From positions 1,364,001 to 1,428,000 of the forward strand of contig CBDFMN010000003.1 in the NCBI GenBank assembly GCA_965249685.1: a DNA stretch of 64,000 bases. Reading direction: 5' to 3'. The translations under genes were made by a program, and so were the position numbers. The DNA comes from RH-AL1 sp965249685 (GTDB lineage: Bacteria > Pseudomonadota > Alphaproteobacteria > Rhizobiales > Beijerinckiaceae). Within the stretch, counting starts at the first letter, position 1. Each line of letters starts with the position of its first letter. The notes beneath the pieces were generated by a model. The model ran no database searches, was not told the DNA's origin, and was given only the letters and a program-made list of their open reading frames with translations. This document shows positions 34,719-44,050 of the stretch, piece by piece.

Positions 34719-36260
34719 CTACAGCCCCGCCGCGACCCGCACCGCCGAAAGGTCCTCGACGAAACGCGCGTATTCCCGCGCCTTCGACTCTTCGTCGGGC
34801 AGGCGCAGGAGGTAGGAGGGATGCACGGTGATGAACACCGGCGCGTCGTTGCCCTGCGGGATCGGCTTGCCGCGCTCCGCACCGATCCGCACCACGCGCC
34901 GCAGCAGCGCCTGCGCGCCCGACGCCCCTAGGGCCACGATGATCTTGGGCTGCAGGAAGCTCTTCTCGAGGTCGAGCCAATAGCGGCACGCCGTGATCTC
35001 CTTGGAATCCGGCTTCTTGTGCAGCCGGAACTTGCCGCGCGGTTCATATTTGAAGTGCTTCACCGCGTTGGTAACATAGGCCTTGTCGCGCTCGATGCCG
35101 GCCTCCTTCAGGGCCTTGTTGAACATCGCGCCCGCCGGTCCGACGAAGGGGTGCCCGGCCAGATCCTCCTTGTCGCCCGGCTGCTCGCCGACAAAGAGGA
35201 TTTCGGCCGCCTCCGGCCCCTCGCCGAACACAACCTGGGTGGCGGGACCGTAGAGGTCGCAACGCCGGCATTGGGTCGCCGCCGCGCGCGCCTCGGCCAG
35301 CGACGTCGGCTCGGCGGCGGGAGAAGCCACCGCCGCATCGGCCTGCGCCATATCCACGAGATCCACGGCGGCTCCCTCCTGATGCGAGCGCGAAGCGCCC
35401 TCGCCCTGATGTGCAGGGCGCGCGGTGCCCGCCTGCCTGTCCAGAGCCAGAGCAAGGCGCGAAGGGCTCGTCGGTTCCGCCGCGATCATGCCCGCCATCC
35501 GCGTCCCGGCGTCGCGGATCAGTCCGTCGATCATCCGCGCCTCCGGCAGGTTCTTCCAATATTTCTTCGGCATCTCCTTTTGCATCGCGTCGATCTTCAG
35601 TCGCGCAGGATTGAAGATGGAGGCGTAGTAGGTGCGCCAGTGCTCCTCCAGCCGGTCCTCGTCGGGCACCTCGGCCTTGTCCGCGCCGGGGCCGAAGCGC
35701 AGCGTCTCCTTGTCCCAGAAGGCCGATGCGTCCGGCGTCAGGATCGACCAGCGCATCCCGGTGAAACGGCGCATGAAGAAAGCGCCGGTCGCCTCGACGA
35801 TATAATGGTCCGGCTCGAACCAGGCGATGAAGGCCGCCTCGCCGTCGGGCGCCACCACCTCCTTGAACCGCACGAAGGCATGCATCTTGTGGATGTCGCG
35901 GTGGATACTCTTGGTCATGGTGTGGGCGAGATGCACGTCGGCGTCACTCGCGTCGGCGAGGAGGTGCGGGGTCTGGCGCAGCCGCCACAGCAGCCGGTAC
36001 ATCAGAGAAAAACGCGCGGGGTCGCGATGCAGGATCAGCTCGCGCGCGAGGTCGACGAAGGCGCGCGAGACGGTGAAGGCGGGCTGGTCCACGGCCGGCA
36101 TCGGGGCGACGAGTTCGTCGGTGGCGAACAGGTCCCCGCCGCCATCCTCGCCGACACGCCACACGAGCTGGTCGGGCGGGATCGCCGCCAGCACGGCCGA
36201 GCGCGCGGCGGTGCGCCAGCCGTCGAAATCGATCGGGTCGGCGAGGGTGACGCGGTTCAC
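34719..36260 (-). CDS. DUF4130 domain fused to UdgX-type uracil-DNA glycosylase
   Basis: 513 residues. Residues 1-260 form a DUF4130 domain (DFDGWRTAARSAVLAAIPP, then HTMTKSIHRDIHKMHAFVRF, MRWSILTPDASAFWD and MPKKYWKNLPEA). After a polar linker, 320-513 is UdgX: CRRC cluster cysteines (331, 334), GEQPGDKED (358-366), TNAVKHFKYEP, then RGKFRLHKKP whose His414 corresponds to the residue that covalently traps the abasic site in mycobacterial UdgX, and HPSYLLR. The GTG at 36260 overlaps the preceding radical SAM stop (GTGA). Confidence 0.9.
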   Translation of the reverse strand: MNRVTLADPIDFDGWRTAARSAVLAAIPPDQLVWRVGEDGGGDLFATDELVAPMPAVDQPAFTVSRAFVDLARELILHRDPARFSLMYRLLWRLRQTPHLLADASDADVHLAHTMTKSIHRDIHKMHAFVRFKEVVAPDGEAAFIAWFEPDHYIVEATGAFFMRRFTGMRWSILTPDASAFWDKETLRFGPGADKAEVPDEDRLEEHWRTYYASIFNPARLKIDAMQKEMPKKYWKNLPEARMIDGLIRDAGTRMAGMIAAEPTSPSRLALALDRQAGTARPAHQGEGASRSHQEGAAVDLVDMAQADAAVASPAAEPTSLAEARAAATQCRRCDLYGPATQVVFGEGPEAAEILFVGEQPGDKEDLAGHPFVGPAGAMFNKALKEAGIERDKAYVTNAVKHFKYEPRGKFRLHKKPDSKEITACRYWLDLEKSFLQPKIIVALGASGAQALLRRVVRIGAERGKPIPQGNDAPVFITVHPSYLLRLPDEESKAREYARFVEDLSAVRVAAGL

Positions 36261-37486
36261 CCGAACAGCTCGAGCTGCTTCACCGGCGCCAGCGCCGCCT
36301 TCAGGTCGATCGCATCCGTCATCCCGCCGGGATGCCAGTCCGCGCACGTGACGAAGGGCATGACCTTCTTCACGGAATGGCACAGGCGGGCGAGATCGTC
36401 GAGACGCAGCGACCGCCAGCGACGCGAGGAGAGGATTTTAGCGATCGCCTTGGCGCCCAGCCCCGGCACGCGCAGCAGGTGCTCGCGGTCGGCCGCGTTC
36501 ACGTCGACCGGGAACCAGGCGCGGTTGGCGAGCGCCCAGGCGGTCTTCGGATCGACGGAGAGGTCGAGCATGCCGCCCGCGTTGGTACTGACGATCTCCT
36601 CCACGCCGAAACCGTAGAACCGCAGCAGCCAGTCGGCCTGGTAGAGCCGGTGCTCACGCATCAGCGGCGGCTTGACGAGCGGCAGGATGCGGCTCGCGTC
36701 AGGGATGGGGCTGAAGGCGGAATAGTAGACGCGGGTCAGCTTGTAGGACGCGTAGAGCGAGGAACTGGTGCGCAGGATCTTGGTGTCGTCGGCCGCGTCC
36801 GCGCCGATGATCATCTGCGTCGATTGCCCCGCCGGTGCAAAACGCGGCGCTTTCCGGCTCTCTTTCCGCTCGGCCTTGGCATCCTCGATCTTGAGCCGCA
36901 ACCCGCCCATCGCCTGGCGGATGCGGCCGCCGTCCTTCTCCGGCGCCAGCCGCTTGAGGCTCTCCTCCTCTGGCAGTTCGACGTTGATCGACAACCGGTC
37001 CGCCCACTTGCCCGCCTCCGCCAGGAGCGCCGGGTCGGCATCGGGGATCGTCTTCAGGTGAATGTAGCCGGAAAACTTGTGATCCAGCCGCAGCTTGCGC
37101 GCGACGGCGACCACCTGCTCCATCGTATAGTCGGGCGACTGGATGATGCCGGACGAGAGGAACAGGCCCTCGATGAAATTGCGCTTGTAGAAGCCGATGG
37201 TGAGGTCGACCACCTCGTCGACGGTGAAGCGCGCGCGCGGCACGTTCGACGACACGCGGTTGACGCAATAGTGGCAATCGAAGCGGCAATAGTTCGTCAG
37301 CAGGATCTTCAGCAGCGAGATGCAGCGCCCGTCCGGCGCATAGGCGTGACAGATTCCCATGCCCTCGGTCGAGCCGATTCCCTTTGATTTCAGCGACGAC
37401 TTCTTGTCCGTACCGCTCGACGCGCAGGACGCGTCGTATTTGGCAGCGTCGGCGAGGATCGCGAGCTTTTCGAGCGTGGTCTGCAT
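36257..37486 (-). CDS. putative DNA-repair radical SAM protein with helix-hairpin-helix
   Basis: 409 residues of the radical SAM family annotated as putative DNA modification/repair protein. Cluster cysteines C67-x3-C71-x2-C74 (CRFDCHYC). Further blocks: GLFLSSGIIQSPDYTMEQ, SGYIHLKTIPDADPALL, NVELPEEESLKRLAPEK, and near the C-terminus a helix-hairpin-helix (LLRVPGLGAKAIAKIL, about 335-350) typical of DNA binding. It is coupled to the DUF4130-UdgX gene, the usual partner of this family. The DNA lesion acted on is unknown. Confidence 0.88.
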   Translation of the reverse strand: MQTTLEKLAILADAAKYDASCASSGTDKKSSLKSKGIGSTEGMGICHAYAPDGRCISLLKILLTNYCRFDCHYCVNRVSSNVPRARFTVDEVVDLTIGFYKRNFIEGLFLSSGIIQSPDYTMEQVVAVARKLRLDHKFSGYIHLKTIPDADPALLAEAGKWADRLSINVELPEEESLKRLAPEKDGGRIRQAMGGLRLKIEDAKAERKESRKAPRFAPAGQSTQMIIGADAADDTKILRTSSSLYASYKLTRVYYSAFSPIPDASRILPLVKPPLMREHRLYQADWLLRFYGFGVEEIVSTNAGGMLDLSVDPKTAWALANRAWFPVDVNAADREHLLRVPGLGAKAIAKILSSRRWRSLRLDDLARLCHSVKKVMPFVTCADWHPGGMTDAIDLKAALAPVKQLELFG

Positions 37487-37729
37487 AGGGCTCCCGTTGC
37501 TGTTCCCAATCTGTTCATTGTGGGGCGAAAGGCAAGCCGACGCGGCGCGAGGGCACGGGATAAGCGCATCACCTGCCGCGTCCGAGCGCCACAGGCGTCT
37601 CGGGGAGCACGATACGCGCTCTTTCCTGGTGCCATGTCACCTTGGTACAAGGCGAAGGGCGCGATCCCTTCGCGCCGACGGTACCGGCTTGTACCCGCGC
37701 TCCGGCGGGAATGGTGTGAGGGAGGAACG

Positions 37730-38395
37730 ATGACTGGCGCCGAGGATCTTCCGCCCGACAGCAAGCTCACCCGCAGCAAGGCGCGCTGGGCGCAGGAGGG
37801 CAAGTTCATCACCGGCCGCAGGGCGCGCCCGGAGGCCGAGCGCCTGCCGCCTGGGCAACATTTGGTTCACGACTGGCCGGTCCTCGACCTTGGCCAGACG
37901 CCGCGCATGGCGAAGGAACGCTGGACGCTCGACGTCGATGGCGCAGTGGCCGCGCCGCTGCACTGGGATTGGTCCGCCTTCGCGGGCCAGCCGCAGACGA
38001 AACCCGTGACCGACATCCACTGCGTCACCACCTGGTCCCGCTACGATAACCATTGGAAGGGCGTCTCGACCCATACCTTGCTCGACGCCGTGCGTCCCAG
38101 CGCCGAAGCGCGGTTCCTCGTCCTGAGATCGGACGACGGGTATACGACCAACTTGCCCCTCGCTGATTTTGCGGCGGAGGACGCGCTGCTCGCGCACAGC
38201 TGGGAGGGCGCGCCGCTCACGCCCGAGCACGGCGGCCCGGTGCGCCTGATCGTGCCCCACCTCTACCTCTGGAAGAGCGCGAAATGGCTGCGCTCCATCA
38301 CCTTCAAGACAGCCGACGAGCCGGGGTTCTGGGAGGTGCGCGGCTACCACGACCGCGGCGACCCCTGGACCGAACAACGCTATTCGGACGACTGA
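37730..38395 (+). CDS. cytosolic sulfite oxidase-like molybdoprotein
   Basis: 221 residues of the sulfite-oxidase superfamily without a signal peptide. C98 in DIHCVTTWSRYDNHW is the likely molybdopterin cofactor ligand, followed by YTTNLPLADF, then LTPEHGGPVRLIVPHLYLWKSAKWLRSI and an end FWEVRGYHDRGDPWTEQRY. The ATG at 37730 has GGAGGA ahead. It is immediately before dapE (three bases). A second family member, exported, is at 4120. Substrate unknown. Confidence 0.85.
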   Translation: MTGAEDLPPDSKLTRSKARWAQEGKFITGRRARPEAERLPPGQHLVHDWPVLDLGQTPRMAKERWTLDVDGAVAAPLHWDWSAFAGQPQTKPVTDIHCVTTWSRYDNHWKGVSTHTLLDAVRPSAEARFLVLRSDDGYTTNLPLADFAAEDALLAHSWEGAPLTPEHGGPVRLIVPHLYLWKSAKWLRSITFKTADEPGFWEVRGYHDRGDPWTEQRYSDD

Positions 38396-38398
38396 AGC

Positions 38399-39541
38399 AT
38401 GGACGCGCTCGCCATCTGCCAGGCCTTGCTGCGCTGCCCGTCCGTGACCCCTGCCGACGCCGGAGCGCTCGACGTGCTCGCCCGTCTCTTCGCGGACCAC
38501 GGCTTCGCGGTCGAGCGCGTGACCTTCTCCGAGCCGGGCACGCCCGATGTCGAGAACCTCCACGCGCGGATCGGCACGGGGGCGCCGTACCTGCTCTTCG
38601 CCGGACATACGGACGTGGTCCCGCCCGGCGCGCGCGCGTCCTGGCGGCACGACCCGTTCGGCGGCACGATCGCCGAAGGCCGGCTCTACGGGCGCGGCGC
38701 ACAGGACATGAAGGGCGGCATCGCGGCCTTCGCGGCGGCGGTCCTCGGCTACCTTGCCGACCATGGACCGCCCGACGGCTCGATCGGCTTCCTCATCACC
38801 GGCGACGAGGAGGGGCCGGCGATCAACGGCACGACAAAGCTCCTCGATTGGGCGCGGACGCGCGGCGAGCGCTTCGACCATTGCATCGTCGGCGAGCCGA
38901 CGAGCCGCGCGGCGCTGGGCGACACGCTCAAGGTTGGCCGGCGCGGCTCGCTCAACGGTCGCCTCACCGTAAGCGGGCGCCAGGGGCACGTCGCCTATCC
39001 CGCGAAGGCGGAAAACCCCGTGCCCGCGCTCCTTGCGGTTCTCGGCGCGCTGCTCGCACCAGCGCTCGATGCGGGAAGCGACGCGTTCGACCCGTCGAAC
39101 ATCGAGGTGACGAGCATCGACATCGGCAATCGCGCCACCAACGTCATTCCCGGCGAGGCGACCGCGGCCTTCAACGTCCGCTTCAACGACCGCTGGAGCG
39201 CCGGGACGCTCGCCGCCGCGTTGCAGGAGCGCGCGGCAGCGGTAGCCGACCCCGCCCGCTTCACGCTGAATTTCCTACCCTGCAACGCGCCCTCGTTCCG
39301 CACGCCGCCCTCACCTTTCACGGACCTCGTCAGCGACGCCGTCGCGGCCGAGACGGGCCGTCGGCCGGATCTCTCGACGAGCGGCGGCACCTCGGACGCG
39401 CGTTTCATCCAGCGCTTCTGCCCGGTGGTGGAATTAGGCCTGGTGGGCGACACGATGCATATGGTGGACGAGCACGTGCCCGTCGCCGATCTCGAGCGGC
39501 TGGCATCGATCTACCGTCGAGTCCTCGACCTTTATTTTTAG
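38399..39541 (+). CDS. dapE: succinyl-diaminopimelate desuccinylase
   Basis: 380 residues, M20 metallopeptidase fold. Removes succinate from N-succinyl-LL-DAP in lysine synthesis. Metal ligands are visible in FAGHTDVVPPG (His, Asp), GRGAQDMKGG (Asp), TGDEEGPA (catalytic Glu and ligand Glu), and the dapE-specific LSTSGGTSDARF. The lid domain spans about 180-290. The ATG at 38399 is three bases after the molybdoprotein stop, so these genes are cotranscribed. truA lies convergently downstream. Confidence 0.96.
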   Translation: MDALAICQALLRCPSVTPADAGALDVLARLFADHGFAVERVTFSEPGTPDVENLHARIGTGAPYLLFAGHTDVVPPGARASWRHDPFGGTIAEGRLYGRGAQDMKGGIAAFAAAVLGYLADHGPPDGSIGFLITGDEEGPAINGTTKLLDWARTRGERFDHCIVGEPTSRAALGDTLKVGRRGSLNGRLTVSGRQGHVAYPAKAENPVPALLAVLGALLAPALDAGSDAFDPSNIEVTSIDIGNRATNVIPGEATAAFNVRFNDRWSAGTLAAALQERAAAVADPARFTLNFLPCNAPSFRTPPSPFTDLVSDAVAAETGRRPDLSTSGGTSDARFIQRFCPVVELGLVGDTMHMVDEHVPVADLERLASIYRRVLDLYF

Positions 39542-39616
39542 GGCGCGAGACCGAGGTCTTCCCTCTGTCGATCCTGTCGCGCGCCTGTCGCGCGCCACCC
39601 GACCGGTGCCACGGCG

Positions 39617-40363
39617 TCAGCCATCCAAGTAATCGACCCCGACGAGATAGAGCCCGGCGGCGGGAGCGACGGTGCCGCAGCGGCGGCGGTCGCAGGCCTC
39701 GAGCGCCGCGCGCAGCTCCACCGGAGACCAGCGGCCCGATCCGACGTGCTCGAGCGAACCGACCATGGAGCGCACCTGCCGATGCAGGAACGAGCGTGCG
39801 GACGCGCGGATGAGGATGAGGTCGCCCTCGCGCGCGACGTCGAGCTGCTCGAGCGTCCGCACAGGGCTTTCGGCTTGGCACTCGCTGTCACGGAAGGTGG
39901 AGAAATCGTGTCGGCCGAGGAGCAGCTGCGCCCCGGCGTGCATCGCGGCCGCGTCGAGGCGGCGCTTGACCAGCCATTGGCGGCCAACGTTCAGCGCGAG
40001 CGGGGCGCGACGGTTGCAGAGGCGATAGAGGTAGCGCCGGCGCACGGCGGAGAAGCGCGCGTCGAAGGCGTCGGCGACCGGCTCGGCCGCTATGACAGAG
40101 ACGGCGTGCGGGCGCATGTGGACGTTGAGCGCGTCCCGCAGCACGTCGGGGCGCCAGGCGCGGGTCAAATCCACGTGGGCGACCTGGGCGGTCGCATGGA
40201 CGCCGGAGTCCGTGCGCCCGGCACCGCGGATCGTCACCGGCTCCCGCGTCAGCCGCAGGATCGCTCGTTCCACGACCTCCTGGACGGCGAGACCGTTGGT
40301 TTGGCGCTGCCAACCGACGAAGGCGGTGCCATCGTATTCCAGCGTAAGCTTGAAACGGGGCAT
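39617..40363 (-). CDS. truA: tRNA pseudouridine(38-40) synthase
   Basis: 248 residues. Seen: FKLTLEYDGTAFVGWQRQ at the start, the catalytic aspartate in GAGRTDSGVHATAQV (about 53), YRLCNRRAP, and ARSFLHRQVRSMVGSL. The ATG at 40363 shares one base with the fmt stop (TGATG); longer frame upstream is fmt sequence. Modifies uridines of the anticodon arm. Confidence 0.96.
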   Translation of the reverse strand: MPRFKLTLEYDGTAFVGWQRQTNGLAVQEVVERAILRLTREPVTIRGAGRTDSGVHATAQVAHVDLTRAWRPDVLRDALNVHMRPHAVSVIAAEPVADAFDARFSAVRRRYLYRLCNRRAPLALNVGRQWLVKRRLDAAAMHAGAQLLLGRHDFSTFRDSECQAESPVRTLEQLDVAREGDLILIRASARSFLHRQVRSMVGSLEHVGSGRWSPVELRAALEACDRRRCGTVAPAAGLYLVGVDYLDG

Positions 40364-41301
40364 CAGGCGGTAGGCTGGAGCGCGACGCCCGCCCGCAACG
40401 GCGTCCCGCGCAGGAAGGTCTCGGCTAACATCGGCGCCTTTCCAGCCCGCTGGACCTCGACGAGGCGGAGCGCGCCCGCACCGCACGCGACCGTCAGCGG
40501 GTCGTCGAGGATGGTGCCCGGCGCGCCGCCGCCGTCCGTCAGGCGGCTCCGCAACACCTTGATTCGCTCCGGGCCGCGACCAAGGTCCGCCTCGAAATAG
40601 GCGCCGGGGAACGGCGACAGGCCACGCACCTTGTTGTGCACGACCGAGGCCGTCTCATCCCAAGCGATCCGCGCCTCGGCCTTGGCGATCTTCGGCGCGT
40701 AGAGGACACCGTCGCCGGGCTGCGGTGTGAGGGAGAGCGTGCAAGACGCCACCCGCGCGACCGCCTCGACCATCAGAGCGGCGCCGACCCCGGCAAGAAT
40801 GTCGTGCATGTCGCCCGCCGTGGCGTCGGGCGGGATAGGCATGCGCTGCAGCAGGGCGATCGGGCCGGTATCAAGGCCCTCGTCCATCTGCATGATGGCG
40901 GCGGCCGTCTCCGTGTCGCCAGCTACGAGCGGCCTCTGAATCGGTGCCGCACCGCGCCAGCGCGGCAGGAGCGAGGGATGCAGGTTCAGATAACCGTGCG
41001 GCATGGCCTTGAGGATGGCAGGCGGCAGGATCATGCCGTAGCCCACCACGATGCCCAATGCCGCGCCGTGCGCCGCGAGTTCGTCCGCCGCCTCGGGCGC
41101 GCGGAGCGTCGCGGGCGTCTTCACGTCCAAGCCGTAGCGCTCGGCCAGCCCCTGCACGGGCGAGGGCGTCATCTCAAGCCCGCGGCGGCCGGCCGGCTGT
41201 GGCGCCCGCGTGTAGACGGCAGCCACCGTGTGCCCGGCACCGACGAGCGCGGCAAGCGTCGGCACCGCGAAGGCAGGGGTCCCCATAAAGACGAGGCGCA
41301 A
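40363..41301 (-). CDS. fmt: methionyl-tRNA formyltransferase
   Basis: 312 residues. Formylates initiator Met-tRNA using 10-formyl-THF. Seen: LVFMGTPAFAVPTLAAL, VKTPATLRAPEAADELAAHGAALGIVVGYGMILPPAIL, NLHPSLLPRWRGAAPIQRPLVAGDTETAAAIMQMDEGLDTGP (the SLLP and HPSLLPRWRGAAPI signatures) and a C-terminal OB domain (GAYFEADLGRGPERIKVL). It lies 8 bases after def, coupled in the canonical def-fmt-truA order. Confidence 0.97.
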   Translation of the reverse strand: MRLVFMGTPAFAVPTLAALVGAGHTVAAVYTRAPQPAGRRGLEMTPSPVQGLAERYGLDVKTPATLRAPEAADELAAHGAALGIVVGYGMILPPAILKAMPHGYLNLHPSLLPRWRGAAPIQRPLVAGDTETAAAIMQMDEGLDTGPIALLQRMPIPPDATAGDMHDILAGVGAALMVEAVARVASCTLSLTPQPGDGVLYAPKIAKAEARIAWDETASVVHNKVRGLSPFPGAYFEADLGRGPERIKVLRSRLTDGGGAPGTILDDPLTVACGAGALRLVEVQRAGKAPMLAETFLRGTPLRAGVALQPTA

Positions 41302-41309
41302 TCCCGGCC

Positions 41310-41858
41310 TCAGGGACGCGGCGCCGGACGCGGATCGTCCGCATCCCGCCGCACAGCCTTCTCGAACTTCCGCATCACGCGGGCGCGCTTCAGGCGTGAG
41401 ATGTGATCGATGAAGAGGACGCCATTGAGATGATCGATCTCGTGCTGCAGGCAGGTCGCGAGGATCCCGTCGGCCTCCAACTGCCGCGCCACGCCCGCCC
41501 GGTCGAGATAGTCGACCCGGATTACCGCCGGACGTTCCACCGCCTCGAAATAGTCCGGAATGGAAAGGCAGCCCTCTTCATAGGTTGAGCGCTCCTCCGA
41601 GGCCCAGGCGACGGCCGGGTTGATGAAGACCATCGGCTCGGGCCGGGCCTCCTCGTCCTGTCGCTTGGCGACGTCGAGCACCACCACGCGCTGCATCACG
41701 CCGACCTGGGGGGCGGCCAAGCCGATGCCCGGCGCGTCGTACATCGTCTCGAACATATCGTCGACGAGCGCGCGGACATCGTCGTCGACGTGCGGGACGG
41801 GCGCGGCCACCTGACGAAGCTTAGTGTCAGGAATGAGCAGAATGGGGCGGATGGTCAT
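41310..41858 (-). CDS. def: peptide deformylase
   Basis: 182 residues from the ATG at 41858 (GTG at 41864 is an alternative). Iron-dependent removal of N-formyl groups from new proteins. The three motifs are intact: GIGLAAPQVG, EEGCLSIP (metal-ligating Cys), and QHEIDHLNG (HExxH). The C-terminal basic tail is variable. Head of the def-fmt-truA operon on the minus strand. Confidence 0.97.
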   Translation of the reverse strand: MTIRPILLIPDTKLRQVAAPVPHVDDDVRALVDDMFETMYDAPGIGLAAPQVGVMQRVVVLDVAKRQDEEARPEPMVFINPAVAWASEERSTYEEGCLSIPDYFEAVERPAVIRVDYLDRAGVARQLEADGILATCLQHEIDHLNGVLFIDHISRLKRARVMRKFEKAVRRDADDPRPAPRP

Positions 41859-41970
41859 GGGCACTCGAGATCGACGAACGAGTGGGAGATAAGCACCGGA
41901 CGGGACAAGGTCAATTCCGGGCCGGAGGCCGCCTGTAGCCTGCGGTCGCGAAAAGCCTGGACCTTCCTGC

Positions 41971-41982
41971 TACCAAACGGTA
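41971..41982. promoter_or_regulatory. possible TetR operator upstream of the efflux regulator
   Basis: TACCAAACGGTA has outer dyad symmetry (TACC/GGTA) and lies 52 bases before the tetR start. A related TACCGCTCAGTA core occurs ahead of the efflux genes at 42681. Confidence 0.35.
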
Positions 41983-42034
41983 CAGAACGACGGGGCCTGC
42001 AGATTGGGCGGCCGCGGCGCAGGACATTGGTGCG

Positions 42035-42658
42035 ATGGTAAGGCCAAGGGAGTTTTGCACGCAGCAAGCCTTGGGACGCGCGCTGGAAGTGTTCTGGCGA
42101 CAGGGTTTCGAGGGCACCTCCATGAGCGACCTGACCGAAGCGATGGGCATTACGCGGCCGAGCCTCTACGCCGCCTACGGCAACAAGGAGGAGCTCTTCC
42201 GCAAAGCGCTCGACCTCTACGACGAGGCCTACCTCGGCTTCACGCGCGATGCGCTGAAGGAGCCGACCGCCTATGCCGTGGCCGAGCGCCTGCTGAACGG
42301 CTTCGCCAGCGCTGCGACGACGGCGGAACACCCGCCCGGATGTCTCGATACGACCGGGGCGTTGGCCTGCTCCTCCGCCGCGGAACCCATCCGCCAGGAA
42401 ATGGTCAGGCGACGCGGCGTCTTCGAGGGCCTGCTGCGGCGACGGCTCGAGGACGCCAAGGCCTCGGGCGACCTGCCGCCCGAGGCCGAGCCGGCCGACC
42501 TTGCGCGGTTCGTTCTGACGCTTACCCAGGGCATGGCTGTCCAAGCGTCGTCAGGGGCATCGCGGCGCTCGCTGCAAGGCGTCGCGGTGCTGGCGCTAGC
42601 CTGCTGGCCAAGCCGGTCGTCGCGGCATTGCGAGACCCCCGAAGCGGAAATGGCTTGA
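42035..42658 (+). CDS. TetR/AcrR-family regulator of the adjacent RND pump
   Basis: 207 residues. N-terminal HTH (ALGRALEVFWRQGFEGTSMSDLTEAMGITRPSLYAAYGNKEELFRKAL, about 12-60) with the conserved TxxSLYxxYGxKxxLF motif, then a helical ligand domain containing CLDTTGALAC and a GMAVQASSGASRRSL C-terminal helix. Same strand as, and 122 bases upstream of, the efflux adaptor. Two candidate operators flank it, so it probably represses itself and the pump. Confidence 0.88.
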   Translation: MVRPREFCTQQALGRALEVFWRQGFEGTSMSDLTEAMGITRPSLYAAYGNKEELFRKALDLYDEAYLGFTRDALKEPTAYAVAERLLNGFASAATTAEHPPGCLDTTGALACSSAAEPIRQEMVRRRGVFEGLLRRRLEDAKASGDLPPEAEPADLARFVLTLTQGMAVQASSGASRRSLQGVAVLALACWPSRSSRHCETPEAEMA

Positions 42659-42676
42659 CCTCGGTCCTTCGGCCTT

Positions 42677-42698
42677 TTATGTACCGCTCAGTATATAA
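42677..42698. promoter_or_regulatory. candidate TetR operator upstream of the RND efflux genes
   Basis: A 22-bp imperfect palindrome (16 of 22 positions symmetric) from TTATGTACC through GTATATAA. It lies about 80 bases before the adaptor start and shares TACC-N4/5-GTA with the element at 41971. Confidence 0.5.
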
Positions 42699-42780
42699 CT
42701 CGTGAGGCAGGGTCCGCTGCCCTGCGAATCGTCCTATGCGTCCTGCTCCTATGCCGGGCGACCGCCTTCGGAGGCATGTT

Positions 42781-44040
42781 ATGTCCGGTGAATTATCCTC
42801 GTCCTTGCCGACCGAAACCACGCTGCCCCGCCAGGCGGCGCCGACCGAGGCGCGGAGGAGCCGGCGCCTTGGCCTCGTCACGTTCGGGTTGCTCGCAATC
42901 ATCGGCGTCGCTGTGGCGGGCCGCCTGTACCTCACCGGGCAGCCGCCTGCGGCCGTGGCCGCCGCGCCGCCGCCGCCGCCCGAGGTGACCGTGAGCGTTC
43001 CGCTCAGGCAGAAGCTCTCGAGCTGGACCAGTTTCACCGGGCAGTTCTCGGCCGTCGAGCGCGTCGAGTTGCGCGCGCAGGTGAGCGGTTATCTGACGGA
43101 GATTCATTTCACCGACGGTCAACTCGTCAACAAGGGCGACCTGCTGTTTCGCATCGACCCGCGTCCCTATGATATCGCCCTGCAACAGGCGCGAGCCGGG
43201 CTGCAGACAGCGCAGGCTAGCCTCGAGCTTGCCAACGCCGAACTGGCCCGCACTACGGAGCTCAAGCGGAGCAACTACGCTTCGGCGGAAGCCTTTGACC
43301 AGCGGGTTCAGCAGCAGCGCGGCGCGCTGGCGACGATCGAGCAGGCCAAGGCCACCGTACGTTCCGCGGAGCTGAACCTCGAGTTCACCCGCGTCGTGGC
43401 GCCACTTTCGGGCCGCATCAGCACCCACCGCGTCTCGATCGGCAACCTGATCGGCGGCGGCCAGACGGGCGGCACGACGACGCTGCTGACGACCATCGTC
43501 TCGCTCAACCCCATCCACCTCGACTTTGATATGAGCGAGAGCGACTACCTCGCCTACCAGCGTTTCCTGCAATCGCCGCATGCCGCCCACGACGAGGTCG
43601 ACCGGACGGTACAGGCGAGCCTCAGCGACGAGGAGAATTGGCAGCGTCGCGGCAAGCTTACCTTTATCGACAACGAACTCGACCGCAGCAGCGGCACGAT
43701 CCACGCGCGCGCCGATTTCGACAACAAGAACCTGCTCATCGCCCCCGGCGCCTTCGCGCGCCTGCGCCTGCCCATGTCGGCCGATGCCGACGCGCTCCTC
43801 GTTCCAGATGCCGCTATCAGCGCCGACCAGTCGCACAAGATCCTGATGACAGTCTCGGCCGACGGCAAGGTGACGCCGAAGCTCGTCGAGACGGGCGTCC
43901 TGCACGGCGACCTCCGCGTTATCAAAAGTGGGATCGGGCCAGACGACCGGGTCATCATCAACGGCCTGATGCGCTCGCGCCCCGGCACGAAGGTGACGCC
44001 GAAGCCTGGCACCATCGCGCCGCCGCCGGCGGAAGGCTGA
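42781..44040 (+). CDS. RND efflux periplasmic adaptor (MFP)
   Basis: 419 residues from the ATG at 42781 (42736 is a longer option). A single N-terminal helix (LGLVTFGLLAIIGVAVAGRLYL) anchors it, followed by the biotinyl/lipoyl-like hairpin halves (VERVELRAQVSGYLTEIHFTDGQLVNKGDLLFRIDPRPY), a coiled-coil hairpin (ARAGLQTAQASLELANAELARTTELK), and beta-barrel/membrane-proximal domains. Links the inner-membrane pump to a TolC-like channel. No outer-membrane factor gene is in the cluster. Confidence 0.93.
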   Translation: MSGELSSSLPTETTLPRQAAPTEARRSRRLGLVTFGLLAIIGVAVAGRLYLTGQPPAAVAAAPPPPPEVTVSVPLRQKLSSWTSFTGQFSAVERVELRAQVSGYLTEIHFTDGQLVNKGDLLFRIDPRPYDIALQQARAGLQTAQASLELANAELARTTELKRSNYASAEAFDQRVQQQRGALATIEQAKATVRSAELNLEFTRVVAPLSGRISTHRVSIGNLIGGGQTGGTTTLLTTIVSLNPIHLDFDMSESDYLAYQRFLQSPHAAHDEVDRTVQASLSDEENWQRRGKLTFIDNELDRSSGTIHARADFDNKNLLIAPGAFARLRLPMSADADALLVPDAAISADQSHKILMTVSADGKVTPKLVETGVLHGDLRVIKSGIGPDDRVIINGLMRSRPGTKVTPKPGTIAPPPAEG

Positions 44041-44050
44041 GGCCGCCGCC

